Source: Neorhizobium alkalisoli
GTDB taxonomy: Bacteria; Pseudomonadota; Alphaproteobacteria; Rhizobiales; Rhizobiaceae
NCBI RefSeq assembly: GCF_002968635.1
Contig: NZ_PVBN01000011.1
Coordinates: 124,001 to 188,000, forward strand
Reading direction: 5' to 3'
DNA length: 64,000 nucleotides
Numbering within the stretch: position 1 is the first letter of the stretch; the number at the start of each line of letters is the position of its first letter. Below the pieces are notes generated by a model. It searched no databases. It was given only the letters and a program-made list of their open reading frames with translations, and was not told the origin of the DNA. Shown one piece after another: positions 25,226 through 33,448 of this stretch. A program made the translations under genes and the position numbers.

Positions 25226-26011
25226 TCAGAGCTGGGCGAGCCAGCCGCCATCGACGTAAAGCGTCTGGCCGTTGATGTAATCGGAGGCTGAGCTCGACAG
25301 GAAGATCGCCGCGCCGACGAGTTCTTCCGGCTTGCCCCAGCGGCCGCTTGGGTTGGAGGCGCGTACCCAGGCGTCGAATTCCTTGTTGTCGATCAGCGCC
25401 TGGTTCATGTCGGTCAGGATGTAACCGGGACCGATCGCGTTGGACTGGATGTTGTGCGGCGCCCATTCGACCGCCATGGTGCGGGTGATCGCGGTGATAG
25501 CGCCCTTGGAGGCTGTGTAAGGCGCCACGGTGGCGCGGCCGGCGGCGCTCGTCAGCGAGGCAATGTTGACGATCTTGCCGCCGCGGCCCCGTGCGATCAT
25601 CCGCTTGGCCGCCTCGCGGGCGATGACGAACGAACCGGTGAGGTTGACGTCCAGCACCTTCTGCCAGTCCTCGACGCCGAGGTCGACCATCGGCTTGCGG
25701 AACTGGATGCCGGCATTGTTGATGAGGATATCGATCTCCAGGCCTTGGGCGTCGAGTGCGGCGAAGGCTTCGACGATGGAGGCCTCGCTACCGACATCGA
25801 AATGCTGGCCAGAAACCTTGTGGCCCTTGGCTGTGAGTTTCGACACGGCTTCAGCCACGCCTTCGGCGCGTGTGCCGTTGACGATCACATGAGCGCCGGC
25901 TTCAGCCAGACCTTCCGCATAGGAAAAGCCGAGGCCACGAGTGGAGCCGGTGATGAGCGCGGTGCGCCCGGAAAGATCGAAAAGCTGCTTGAAGGACATT
26001 GGATTCGCCAT
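25226..26011 (-). CDS. gluconate 5-dehydrogenase-like SDR
   Basis: The protein has 261 residues from ATG 26011 (MANPMSFKQLFDLSGR); the frame is open upstream but that part lies inside a terminator-like hairpin. It is a classic SDR: NAD(P) site TGSTRGLGFSYAEG, NNAGIQFR, Ser/Tyr/Lys catalytic set IASLTSAAGR...YTASKGA, and substrate-side IGPGYILTDMNQAL. It resembles IdnO/Gno enzymes that reduce 5-keto-D-gluconate to D-gluconate. It lies between the TRAP permease and the idonate dehydrogenase, giving an idonate-to-gluconate route. Its C-terminal DGGWLAQL is family-typical. Confidence 0.88.
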   Translation of the reverse strand: MANPMSFKQLFDLSGRTALITGSTRGLGFSYAEGLAEAGAHVIVNGTRAEGVAEAVSKLTAKGHKVSGQHFDVGSEASIVEAFAALDAQGLEIDILINNAGIQFRKPMVDLGVEDWQKVLDVNLTGSFVIAREAAKRMIARGRGGKIVNIASLTSAAGRATVAPYTASKGAITAITRTMAVEWAPHNIQSNAIGPGYILTDMNQALIDNKEFDAWVRASNPSGRWGKPEELVGAAIFLSSSASDYINGQTLYVDGGWLAQL

Positions 26012-26030
26012 CGAAACGAGGAGAAGAGGG

Positions 26031-26061
26031 GGAGGGCAGCCCATCGGCAGGGCCGCCCTCC
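26031..26061 (-). terminator. 12-bp hairpin after the TRAP large permease gene
   Basis: GGAGGGCAGCCC (26031-26042) pairs with GGGCCGCCCTCC (26050-26061) with one internal mismatch around a 7-base loop. It begins 6 bases after the permease stop (read on the minus strand) and ends before the SDR start. No U-tract follows on the transcript, so it is probably an attenuator or mRNA processing element within the operon. Confidence 0.6.
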
Positions 26062-26066
26062 GGCGG

Positions 26067-27347
26067 TTAGCGGAGCCAGCTTGCCGGCACGGTGATCAGC
26101 TCGGGGAAGATCACGAAGGTGAACAGCAGCACGGTGTAGGCCACCAGGAAGGGTAGCATGCCCTTGATGACCTGATCGAGTTCGACACGCGCCACGCCCG
26201 ACACGACGTTCAGAACCGTGCCGACCGGCGGCGTGATAAGGCCGATTGCATTGTTCATCATGAACATCACCCCGAAGTAGTAGGGGTCGATACCGGCCTG
26301 CTTGACGAGCGGCATCATGACCGGAGTGAGGATCAGGATCGTCGGCGTGAGGTCGAGCGCGGTGCCGACCAGGAAGACGATGACCATCAGCATGAACATG
26401 AAGAGGGTCTTGTTCTCCATATATGGCGCAAGCGATTCGCCGATTTCCTGGGGAATGTTGGCGACCGTGATCAGCCAGGCCGAAACATAGGCGGCGGCGA
26501 CCAGGAACATGATCGTGCTTGCCGTCTTCGCCGCCTGAAGCAGCAGCGACGGCATGACGGAAATCTTCAATTCCCCATAGACGAACATGCCGATGACGAA
26601 CGAATAGACGACGGCAACGACGCCGGCTTCGGTGGGGGTGAAGATACCGGTCTTCATGCCGCCGATGATGATCACCGGGAGAACGAGTGCCCAAATGCCT
26701 TCCCTCAGCGCGCTCAGGAGCCGCGGAAGTTCGAACTTCTGGTCGGATGCCATGGATGGCGTCTTGCGGGCATAGAAATACCAGGTCACCATCAGGGTAG
26801 CGGCCATCATCAGGCCCGGCGCGATGCCAGTCATGAACAGCCTGGTGACGGAGAGTTCGGCCGCGACGCCGAAGACCACGAAGGGGATCGACGGCGGCAG
26901 GAGCGGCGCGACGATGCCGGCGGACGAGATGAGGCCGGCTGACAGCGGCACCGGATAGCCGGAGCGCCGCATCAGCGGGATGACGACTGCTGCAAGTGCC
27001 GCGCAATCGGCGATCGCCGAGCCGGAGATCGCGGCAAGGATGAGCGCTGCGAAAACCGCCACATAGCCGAGGCCGCCGCGAAAGTGTCCCACAGCCGCGA
27101 TCGCCACACCGACGATGCGCTTGGAAACGCCGCCCGCGTTCATGATTTCGCCTGCGAGCACGAAGAAGGGCAGGGCCATCAGCGGATAGTTGTTGGCGCC
27201 GTCGAGCACGTTCTCGGCCAGGATCTGGACGTCGAAAATGTCCAGATGCATCATCAGGACGACGCCGCAGATCAGCAGCGAAAAGGCAACCGGGATGCCG
27301 AGCAGCATCGCTCCGCAAAGTGAGCCGACAAAAACAAGAATAGTCAT
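26067..27347 (-). CDS. dctM: TRAP transporter large permease (DctM family)
   Basis: The protein has 426 residues with GGGGACAACTCGC before the ATG. It has about 12 hydrophobic segments. Family features are MTILVFVGSLCGAMLLGIPVAF at the start, LPFFVLAGEIMNAGGVSKRIV, LAAISGSAIADCAALAAVVIP and TPPVGTVLNVVSGVA near the end. Together with DctP and DctQ it imports a carboxylate solute driven by the sodium or proton gradient. It ends just before the SDR gene and is part of the galactonate/idonate operon. Confidence 0.94.
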   Translation of the reverse strand: MTILVFVGSLCGAMLLGIPVAFSLLICGVVLMMHLDIFDVQILAENVLDGANNYPLMALPFFVLAGEIMNAGGVSKRIVGVAIAAVGHFRGGLGYVAVFAALILAAISGSAIADCAALAAVVIPLMRRSGYPVPLSAGLISSAGIVAPLLPPSIPFVVFGVAAELSVTRLFMTGIAPGLMMAATLMVTWYFYARKTPSMASDQKFELPRLLSALREGIWALVLPVIIIGGMKTGIFTPTEAGVVAVVYSFVIGMFVYGELKISVMPSLLLQAAKTASTIMFLVAAAYVSAWLITVANIPQEIGESLAPYMENKTLFMFMLMVIVFLVGTALDLTPTILILTPVMMPLVKQAGIDPYYFGVMFMMNNAIGLITPPVGTVLNVVSGVARVELDQVIKGMLPFLVAYTVLLFTFVIFPELITVPASWLR

Positions 27348-27368
27348 GCGAGTTGTCCCCTTCGCGGC

Positions 27369-27875
27369 TTATTCGACCAGACCGTCGGCGTTGCTGGCGA
27401 AGATTTCCTCATCGGGAATCCGGCCGGTCGCGACGTCGAAGATCGAACGAAGTTGAAGGATGGCCATGCCGATGCAGCACAGCACGCAGGAGAAATACAC
27501 CCAGCCGAGCGGAATGCCGGCAACGGGCGAATAATTCTCCAGGTTGTCGACGGTCTGGCGCCAGGCGCCGAGGCCGAGCAGGTAGCAGCAGACCAGCGTA
27601 GCGATATCACCGCCGATGCGCACGAGGCGTTGCGCCTTGAACGACATGGCCCGCACCAGGCTGTTGACGCCGAGATGAGCGCGATCGCGCAGCGTCAGGA
27701 AAGCGCCGATGAAGATCAGCCAGACGAAAACGAAACGCGACAGTTCTTCCGACTCCGTAATGCCGGAATTGAAGCCATAGCGCAGCACGACATTGCCGAA
27801 AATCATGATGACCATCAGCGCGAGCGCGAGCATGAGCAGTTTTTCGAGTGTGCCGAACAGAATGCGGGAAATCAT
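27369..27875 (-). CDS. dctQ: TRAP transporter small permease (DctQ family)
   Basis: The protein has 168 residues from ATG 27875 (MISRILFGTLEKLLM), which follows GGGGGGACGCCC; the upstream in-frame ATG lies inside the palindromic repeat and is less likely. Four hydrophobic segments are visible, with the family signature RYGFNSGITESEELSRFVFVWLIFIGAFLTLRDRAHLGV. It binds the DctM subunit and couples the DctP-delivered solute. The gap to dctM is 21 bases. Confidence 0.92.
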   Translation of the reverse strand: MISRILFGTLEKLLMLALALMVIMIFGNVVLRYGFNSGITESEELSRFVFVWLIFIGAFLTLRDRAHLGVNSLVRAMSFKAQRLVRIGGDIATLVCCYLLGLGAWRQTVDNLENYSPVAGIPLGWVYFSCVLCCIGMAILQLRSIFDVATGRIPDEEIFASNADGLVE

Positions 27876-27891
27876 GGGCGTCCCCCCATTG

Positions 27892-27996
27892 AGCATTTCC
27901 AGCAAAAGTGCAAAGCGTTTTTGCGTCCGGAAATGCGGTAAAACAAAGAGTTAGAGCATTTTCGCGTTCGCAGAAAAGCGGAACTGCTCGAGAAAG
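27892..27996. repeat. rhizobial intergenic palindromic repeat
   Basis: GCATTTCC (about 27893-27900) pairs with GGAAATGC (about 27929-27936), with GTGCAAAGCGTTTTTGCGTCC between. It is followed by GTAAAACAAAGAGTTAGAGC, ATTTTCGCGTT and AAAAGCGGAACTGCTC. This arrangement is familiar as a dispersed palindromic repeat in Rhizobium, Agrobacterium and Mesorhizobium genomes. It lies between dctP and dctQ. Recognition is from memory of the motif, not from a search. Confidence 0.65.
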
Positions 27997-28003
27997 ATGG
28001 GAT

Positions 28004-28037
28004 GGTTCGGCCTTCCCGGGAGGGTCAAGGCCGAACC
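28004..28037 (-). terminator. 11-bp hairpin between dctP and dctQ
   Basis: GGTTCGGCCTT (28004-28014) pairs perfectly with AAGGCCGAACC (28027-28037) around a 12-base loop that itself has a CCCGGG. It begins 15 bases after the dctP stop on the minus strand. It probably stabilises or partly terminates the dctP transcript so that the binding protein is made in excess. Confidence 0.65.
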
Positions 28038-28052
28038 GATGCCGCGCGGGAA

Positions 28053-29072
28053 TTACTTCTCGGCGCGAACCTTGGTGATCGTTGCCTGAATCTCGTCGAC
28101 GAGTTCCGCGCCGACGACCGGCTTGTACTTCTCGATGACCGGCTGGGTGGCGGCGCGCAGCTTGGCGAGTTCCGCCTCCGGGAGGGCCTCGACCTTCATG
28201 CCTTGGGATTCGAGATCGGCGACGACCTTGGCATTGCCTTCATCCATCAGCTTGCGCAGGTGGATCATGGCTTCCTTGCCAGCCTTGACGATCGCTTCCT
28301 GATCGGCAGGCGTCAGCTGTTCCCAGAACTTCTTCGAAGTGACGAGTATGCACGGCGTGTAGACGTGATTGGTCGTCGTGCCGAACTTCTGAACTTCGTA
28401 GATCTTGTTGGCGTACATGTGGATGTAAGGATTTTCCTGACCGTCCAGCGCGCCGGTTTCGAGCGCGGTGAAGACTTCCGCGTAAGACATCGGCAGCGCG
28501 TTTGCGCCGATCGCCTTCCAGCTGTCGAGGGCGACCTGGTTCTGCATGACGCGAACCTTCAGGCCCTTGATGTCGTCGGCGGTCTTGACTTCATGCTTGT
28601 TGTTGGAGAGCTGGCGGAAGCCGGTCTCGCCCCAGGCAACGCCATGCAGGTTATGCGGATCGAGCTTTGCCATCAGCTTCTGACCGATCGGGCCGAGGAA
28701 GACCGCGTCGACTTCCTTCATGTTGCCGAACAGGAAGGGGAAGTCGAAGACCTGGACTTCCTTGATCTTGCCGGCGATCGGCGCGAGCGAGCCGTAGAAC
28801 ATTTCCTGCGTGCCGCTCTGGGTCGACTGCAGCATCTTGTCGTCGCCGCCGAGCATACTGCCGTGGTAGACGGTGATCTTAACGCGGCCGTTGGTGTACT
28901 GACCGGCAAGTTCCGCGAACTTGTTGAGCGCGACGGCCTGCGGATGCTCCTGCGGCATGGCGTGACCAAGCTTTGCCTTGAATTCCTGCGCGCTAGCGAC
29001 CGTGCCGGCCGCGGCAGTGGCGACCATCGCGAGTGCGAAGGCGCCTGCCAGCTTCATCATTCTGCTTTTCAT
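28053..29072 (-). CDS. dctP: TRAP transporter solute-binding protein (DctP family)
   Basis: The protein has 339 residues from ATG 29072, with GGGAGAGG upstream; an upstream in-frame start lacks a site. The signal peptide runs to about TVASAQEF (residues 23-30). The mature part starts FKAKLGHAMPQEHPQAVALNKFAELAG, the DctP opening. The conserved carboxylate-binding Arg lies in LKVRVMQNQVALDSWKAIGANALPMSYAEVFTALETGALDGQENP. It captures an acid sugar in the periplasm, likely galactonate or a related hexonate because dgoD is next to it. A hairpin separates it from dctQ. Confidence 0.93.
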   Translation of the reverse strand: MKSRMMKLAGAFALAMVATAAAGTVASAQEFKAKLGHAMPQEHPQAVALNKFAELAGQYTNGRVKITVYHGSMLGGDDKMLQSTQSGTQEMFYGSLAPIAGKIKEVQVFDFPFLFGNMKEVDAVFLGPIGQKLMAKLDPHNLHGVAWGETGFRQLSNNKHEVKTADDIKGLKVRVMQNQVALDSWKAIGANALPMSYAEVFTALETGALDGQENPYIHMYANKIYEVQKFGTTTNHVYTPCILVTSKKFWEQLTPADQEAIVKAGKEAMIHLRKLMDEGNAKVVADLESQGMKVEALPEAELAKLRAATQPVIEKYKPVVGAELVDEIQATITKVRAEK

Positions 29073-29159
29073 TGGACCTCTCCCTTCGGTTCCAGTTAAA
29101 AACGGTGGTCTCCCCACCCCCCTTCCGGACTATCACCCCGTGATCTGTCCGGCATCGAA

Positions 29160-29178
29160 GGCGTCGCCTCGCGACGCC
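29160..29178 (-). terminator. short hairpin between dgoD and dctP
   Basis: GGCGTCGC (29160-29167) pairs with GCGACGCC (29171-29178) around CTC. It lies in the 147-base gap between dgoD and dctP. It may modulate readthrough; no T-run is present. Confidence 0.35.
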
Positions 29179-29219
29179 GCCTCAATCTCTTCGGGCCGGA
29201 GATCCAGGCCCGCGTCGTC

Positions 29220-30368
29220 TCACCACTCGGCGACGCTGCCGTCCTCGTGGCGCCAGACGGGATTGCGCCACCGATGGCCTTCGCGGGCGCGCTCGATGAC
29301 GTATTCCTCGTCCATTTCGATACCGAGACCGGGACCTTGCGGAATGCCGACAAAGCCGTCCGCATAGGCGAAGACATCCTTGTTGACGATGTAGTCCAGG
29401 ATGTCGTTCGTCTTGTTGTAGTGGATGCCGAGGCTCTGTTCCTGGATGAAGGCGTTGTAGCTGACGGCGTCGATCTGCAGGCAGGCGGCGAGCGCGATCG
29501 GTCCGAGCGGGCAATGGGGCGCCAGCGCCACGTCATAGGCTTCGGCCATCGCCGCGATCTTGCGGCATTCGGTGATGCCGCCGGCATGGGAGAGGTCCGG
29601 CTGGATGATGTCCACATAACCGTCCGACAGGACCTGCTTGAAATCCCAGCGGGAGTAGAGCCGTTCGCCAAGTGCGATCGGGGTCGAGCAATGGTTGGCG
29701 ATTTCCTTCAGGGTCTCGCGGTTTTCGGAAAGAACCGGCTCCTCGATGAACATCAGCTTGAACTGTTCGAGTTCCTTGGCCATGACCTTGGCCATCGGCT
29801 TGTGGATGCGGCCGTGGAAATCGACGCCGATGCCGATATGCGGGCCGACCGCCTCGCGGATGATGGCGATGGTCTCGACCGCCTTGTCCACCTTTTCGTT
29901 GGTGTCGACGATCTGCATCTCCTCGGAGCCGTTGAGCTTGATCGCCTTGAAGCCGCGGGCGACGACGTCCTTGGCGTTGCGCGCCACGTCCGAAGGGCGG
30001 TCGCCGCCGATCCAGGAATAGACCTTGATACGATCGCGTACTTGGCCGCCGAGCAGCGAATGGACCGGTACCCCGAGCGCCTTGCCCTTGATGTCCCAGA
30101 GCGCCTGGTCGATGCCGGCGATGGCGCTCATGTGTATCGCGCCGCCGCGATAGAAACCGCCGCGGTACATGACGTTCCAGTGATCCTCGATCAGGAACGG
30201 ATCCTTGCCGATCAAATAGTCTTCGAGTTCATGCACGGCCGCCTGCACCGTCAGCGCACGTCCTTCGACGACCGGTTCGCCCCAGCCGACAACACCTTCG
30301 TCCGTTTCGACCTTCAGAAACAGCCAGCGGGGCGGGACGATATAGGTGGTCAGCTTCGTGATCTTCAT
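29220..30368 (-). CDS. dgoD: D-galactonate dehydratase
   Basis: The protein has 382 residues from ATG 30368 (MKITKLTTYIVPPRWLFLKV), equal in length to E. coli DgoD, with GGCGAG upstream. Similarity is close from end to end, including the final RNPVWRHEDGSVAEW. Active-site residues coincide with E. coli numbering: Asp183 and His185 (DFHGR), Glu209 (IEEP), Glu235 (LGER) and His285 (APHCPLG). It converts D-galactonate to 2-keto-3-deoxy-D-galactonate in the cytosol. The kinase (DgoK) and aldolase (DgoA) are not in the window. It is first in the operon, divergent from a DgoR-like regulator. Confidence 0.95.
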   Translation of the reverse strand: MKITKLTTYIVPPRWLFLKVETDEGVVGWGEPVVEGRALTVQAAVHELEDYLIGKDPFLIEDHWNVMYRGGFYRGGAIHMSAIAGIDQALWDIKGKALGVPVHSLLGGQVRDRIKVYSWIGGDRPSDVARNAKDVVARGFKAIKLNGSEEMQIVDTNEKVDKAVETIAIIREAVGPHIGIGVDFHGRIHKPMAKVMAKELEQFKLMFIEEPVLSENRETLKEIANHCSTPIALGERLYSRWDFKQVLSDGYVDIIQPDLSHAGGITECRKIAAMAEAYDVALAPHCPLGPIALAACLQIDAVSYNAFIQEQSLGIHYNKTNDILDYIVNKDVFAYADGFVGIPQGPGLGIEMDEEYVIERAREGHRWRNPVWRHEDGSVAEW

Positions 30369-30560
30369 TCGTTTCAACTCGCCACCCGGCCTTCGGCCGG
30401 TGAATTCGTTTCCGTGCTGCCAGAAACGTTCGTTCCCGAAAAGCATGACGGTTCCGGTCGCGCTCGCATCCAAGGCGGCGGCACGTCGGTCTGCAACGAA
30501 GGCAGGGTCATCAGCTTACGGGGTACGGGTCTCCTCCGGCACCTCAGCTTGTCATCTAAA

Positions 30561-30597
30561 ATAAATCGTATTTATTGTCAATTTAAATGCGATTTAT
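30561..30597. promoter_or_regulatory. twin palindromic operator of the DgoR-like regulator
   Basis: Two 11-bp palindromes, AAATCGTATTT (30563-30573) and AAATGCGATTT (30585-30595), both of form AAAT-N3-ATTT, lie 22 bases apart centre to centre, two helical turns. They also form a larger inverted repeat, ATAAATCGTATTTA against TAAATGCGATTTAT. The site lies in the AT-rich divergent promoter region between dgoD and the GntR gene. Binding by that GntR protein is inference. Confidence 0.6.
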
Positions 30598-30653
30598 CTT
30601 TTGGGACATTTCGTCTATGGAATGAGCTTGAGGATTGCCAGGGATGGAGCTGA

Positions 30654-31418
30654 ATGGCGGAGTCTGGGAGAGCGAACGCGCATAAGCGGGAAAAAGGGGG
30701 CCGGCGACCCGTCAAGGATAACCTGCTCCATATGCTGATAGACCGGATCGTTTCCGGCGAGATTGCGGAAGGATCGACGCTTCCCAACGAAGCCGATCTC
30801 CAGGAGCTCTATGGCGTCAGCCGCACGACACTGCGGGAATCGATGCAGCATCTGGTGGCGCAGAGCATGGTGCGGTCGCGCACGCGTGGCGGTACGATCG
30901 TCCTGCCGCGGGATCAATGGAACTATCTCGACCCCATCGTACTCGACGCGGCGATGAGGCATCCGAAGGACGAGCGATTCTATCAGTCGCTTGTCGATGC
31001 GCGCATGGTGCTGGAGCCGGCCGCGGCGGAGGCGGCCGCAATCAATGCGACCACGAGACAGATCATGGTTATCGCGGAGGCGTTCGACGAGATGGTCGCG
31101 GCCCATTCCCGCTATACGGACGCCTGGAGCCAGGCCGACCTGCAGTTCCACACCGCGATCATCAATGCTTCCGGCAACTGGGTATATCGCCAGTTCGCAG
31201 CGGCTATCGGTGCGGCCCTGCTTGCAAGCTTTCGCATCACCAACCGGGCGAGCCAATCACATGAATACGCCCTCGGCGTCCATCGGGCAGTCCTTGAGGC
31301 TATCCGCATGCGTGACCCGCAAGGTGCCCGGCGCGCCATGGAGACCCTGGTCGCCGGCGCGCGGCGGGAACTGAGCGAGGCACTTCAGCTGGGCAAGGGC
31401 ACAACGCCGGTTTCGTGA
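30654..31418 (+). CDS. GntR-family (FCD) regulator, DgoR-like
   Basis: The protein has 254 residues with GGATGGAGCTGA before the ATG. The winged helix covers about residues 20-90, with LPNEADLQELYGVSRTTLRESMQHL as recognition signature. The FCD domain follows, with LDARMVLEPAAAEAA-type VDARMVLEPAAAEAAA, DLQFHTAIINASGN and ALGVHRAVLEAIRMRD, carrying the His and Asp residues of the effector/metal site. It is divergent from dgoD, and the twin palindrome lies between them. By analogy with DgoR it would repress the galactonate genes and be released by galactonate. Confidence 0.88.
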   Translation: MAESGRANAHKREKGGRRPVKDNLLHMLIDRIVSGEIAEGSTLPNEADLQELYGVSRTTLRESMQHLVAQSMVRSRTRGGTIVLPRDQWNYLDPIVLDAAMRHPKDERFYQSLVDARMVLEPAAAEAAAINATTRQIMVIAEAFDEMVAAHSRYTDAWSQADLQFHTAIINASGNWVYRQFAAAIGAALLASFRITNRASQSHEYALGVHRAVLEAIRMRDPQGARRAMETLVAGARRELSEALQLGKGTTPVS

Positions 31419-31482
31419 CGGCATCGGGCGCCGCTCTGGTTCATTCGCTGTTGGCCATGCCGCTATGGGCCTAGGAGATGGA

Positions 31483-32553
31483 TCAATCCCGCAACAGCGG
31501 GAGCAACTGTTCGCCCTGCCGCTTTATCTCGGACAGATAGGGTGTGTCGGAAAGGACGAAATGGGTAATGCCTAGCTCTCCATATTTGCGGAGCGAACGG
31601 GCGACGTCCGCTGCAGAGCCGACCAACCAGGTGGTGCCGGCGCCGCCGCCGCCAAACTTGCCGGGCGCGGTGTAAAGATTGTCGTCAAGCACCTCGCCAC
31701 GGGTGTGCAGATCGAAGAGCCGCTGCTGGCCGACAGCCATTGCGCGACGGTGGTCGTGCCAGCTGCCGGCTTGGCCTTCGGCCATTTTGGCAACCTTTGC
31801 CTCCGCATCGGCCCAGGCCTGCTCGGTCGTATCTCTCACCAGCGTCGTGATCCTCAGGCCGAATTCCAACGGCGGCAAATCCCGGTCAAGCTCCTGGCTG
31901 AGGGTTTTCAGGCGCTGGATCCGTTCTCTTACTCCATCGAGCGGTTCGCCCCAGAAGAGCTGAACGTCCGCTTCGGTTGCCGCCACTTTTTCTGCCGCTT
32001 GCGATGCCCCGCCGAAATAGAGTTTCGGATGCCGCCGGTCGCCGCGGGTTTCAAGTCGAGGCGCGACCGTGGAATTTGCCACCTGAAAGTGGTTGCCGGT
32101 AGAGGTGACGTTCTCCTCGGTCCACAATCGCCGAACCAGCCGCATGAACTCCTTCGTGCGGGCATAACGATCCGCCTGGTCACCCTCGCTGTCGCCGTAG
32201 GCGGCAAGGTCGTCCAAACCCGAAACGACATTGACCCGCACCCGTCCGCCGCTGAGGTGATCCAGTGTGGCTGCCGCGGAAGCGAAATTCGCCGGCCTCC
32301 AATAGCCGGGACGTACAGCGATGAGTGGCTCGAAACGTGTGGTCCGCGCAGCGAGGGCGGCTGCAACGGTGAACGTGTCGGGCCGGCCCCAACCAGTGCC
32401 GATGAGCGCACCTTTCCAGCCGTGATCTTCAAGAGCCTTGGCCTGTGCCGTCAAGGTCTCCAGGCTATTGTGGTGATCGACGGCGACATCTCCGCGGTGC
32501 CCAGCTTTGACGTCGTTCGGGATATACCAGAGGAATTCGGATTTGCTGCTCAT
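31483..32553 (-). CDS. LLM-class flavin-dependent monooxygenase (SsuD-like)
   Basis: The protein has 356 residues. It is a luciferase-like (beta/alpha)8 monooxygenase using reduced FMN: FLWYIPNDVKAGHRG at the start, EPLIAVRPGYWRPANFASAAATLDHLSGGRVRVNVVSG, and KLYFGGASQAAEKVAA. The RVNVVSG and YFGGAS motifs are those of alkanesulfonate monooxygenases, but it diverges from the true SsuD at 35302, so its substrate may be another organosulfur compound such as a sulfone or aryl sulfonate. It is the last gene of the ssu-type operon. No FMN reductase (SsuE) is found in the window. Confidence 0.85.
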   Translation of the reverse strand: MSSKSEFLWYIPNDVKAGHRGDVAVDHHNSLETLTAQAKALEDHGWKGALIGTGWGRPDTFTVAAALAARTTRFEPLIAVRPGYWRPANFASAAATLDHLSGGRVRVNVVSGLDDLAAYGDSEGDQADRYARTKEFMRLVRRLWTEENVTSTGNHFQVANSTVAPRLETRGDRRHPKLYFGGASQAAEKVAATEADVQLFWGEPLDGVRERIQRLKTLSQELDRDLPPLEFGLRITTLVRDTTEQAWADAEAKVAKMAEGQAGSWHDHRRAMAVGQQRLFDLHTRGEVLDDNLYTAPGKFGGGGAGTTWLVGSAADVARSLRKYGELGITHFVLSDTPYLSEIKRQGEQLLPLLRD

Positions 32554-32605
32554 TCTTTCGCCAGCGTCTTTCTAGATGGAATGGAGGTGATGAGGGCATG
32601 CGGCG

Positions 32606-33448
32606 CTATCGCTGCATGCCCCAGCGGCGCACCGTGACCGCCTCCACCAGGCGGAAGACAATTCCCTCCACCAAAAGACCAATGATGATCACCATAGCGA
32701 GGCCGGCGAAGACTTTATCGGTGAAGAGCTCGTTGCGGTTGCGGAAGATGAACCAGCCGAGGCCGCCGCTCGATGAACTGACGCCGAAGACGAGTTCGGC
32801 TGCGATCAGCGTGCGCCACGCAAACGCCCAGGCGATCTTCATGCCGTAGAGGATCGAGGGCAGGGCTGCCGGAATCAGGATGCGGATCACATAGGATGGT
32901 CCGCGCAGTCCATAATTGCGGCCAACAAGACGCTGGGTTTCCGGCACGCTTTCGAAGCCGGTCAAAGTGGCGAGCGCAAAGGGCCAGAGTACCGCATGGA
33001 CGAGAACGACGAGCAGGCTCTTTTCGCCAAGTCCGAACCAGAGCATCGCGACTGGCAGCAGCGCGATGGCGGGTAACGGATTGAACATCGAAATCAGCGT
33101 CTGCAGGAGTTCGCGCACGAAGCGGCTGACGACCGCCAGCGACACGAACACGAAAGCCAGTAAAACGGCGATGACATATCCCTTGAGAAGCACGAAAAGC
33201 GATGCCCAGGAGGAGACGAGCAGGTTCTCGACCGTTACCGCCTCCCAAAGCGCGGCCATGGTTGCCGTGAAGGTGGGAAACAGGATCGGCTTGGCGCTGT
33301 ATCGGGCCGCAAGCTCCCACACGAGGGCGAGCAAGGCCAGCACCAGGACCTTGCGAACAAGAGCCGAATTCCAGAGAAATTCCCGGACCCGGACGAACAC
33401 CGCGGTCTTCTCCGGCGCAACGGGCAGAGAGAAATCAGACATCTTCAA
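32606..33448 (-). CDS. sulfonate ABC transporter permease (SsuC/TauC type)
   Basis: The protein has 280 residues with about six hydrophobic segments. The family EAA-like loop appears as GRNYGLRGPSYVIRILIPAALPSILYGMKIAWAFAWRTLIAAELVFG. It starts inside the end of the ATPase gene (14-base overlap, 33435-33448), typical of co-translated ABC subunits. With the ATPase and the binding protein it imports aliphatic sulfonates. Confidence 0.9.
   Translation of the reverse strand: MKMSDFSLPVAPEKTAVFVRVREFLWNSALVRKVLVLALLALVWELAARYSAKPILFPTFTATMAALWEAVTVENLLVSSWASLFVLLKGYVIAVLLAFVFVSLAVVSRFVRELLQTLISMFNPLPAIALLPVAMLWFGLGEKSLLVVLVHAVLWPFALATLTGFESVPETQRLVGRNYGLRGPSYVIRILIPAALPSILYGMKIAWAFAWRTLIAAELVFGVSSSSGGLGWFIFRNRNELFTDKVFAGLAMVIIIGLLVEGIVFRLVEAVTVRRWGMQR

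Noticed and set aside
25885..27318. Minus-strand open frame of 477 codons overlapping dctM
   Set aside because: It is in another frame of the TRAP permease gene; its sequence is Arg/His-rich with no hydrophobic or family pattern.
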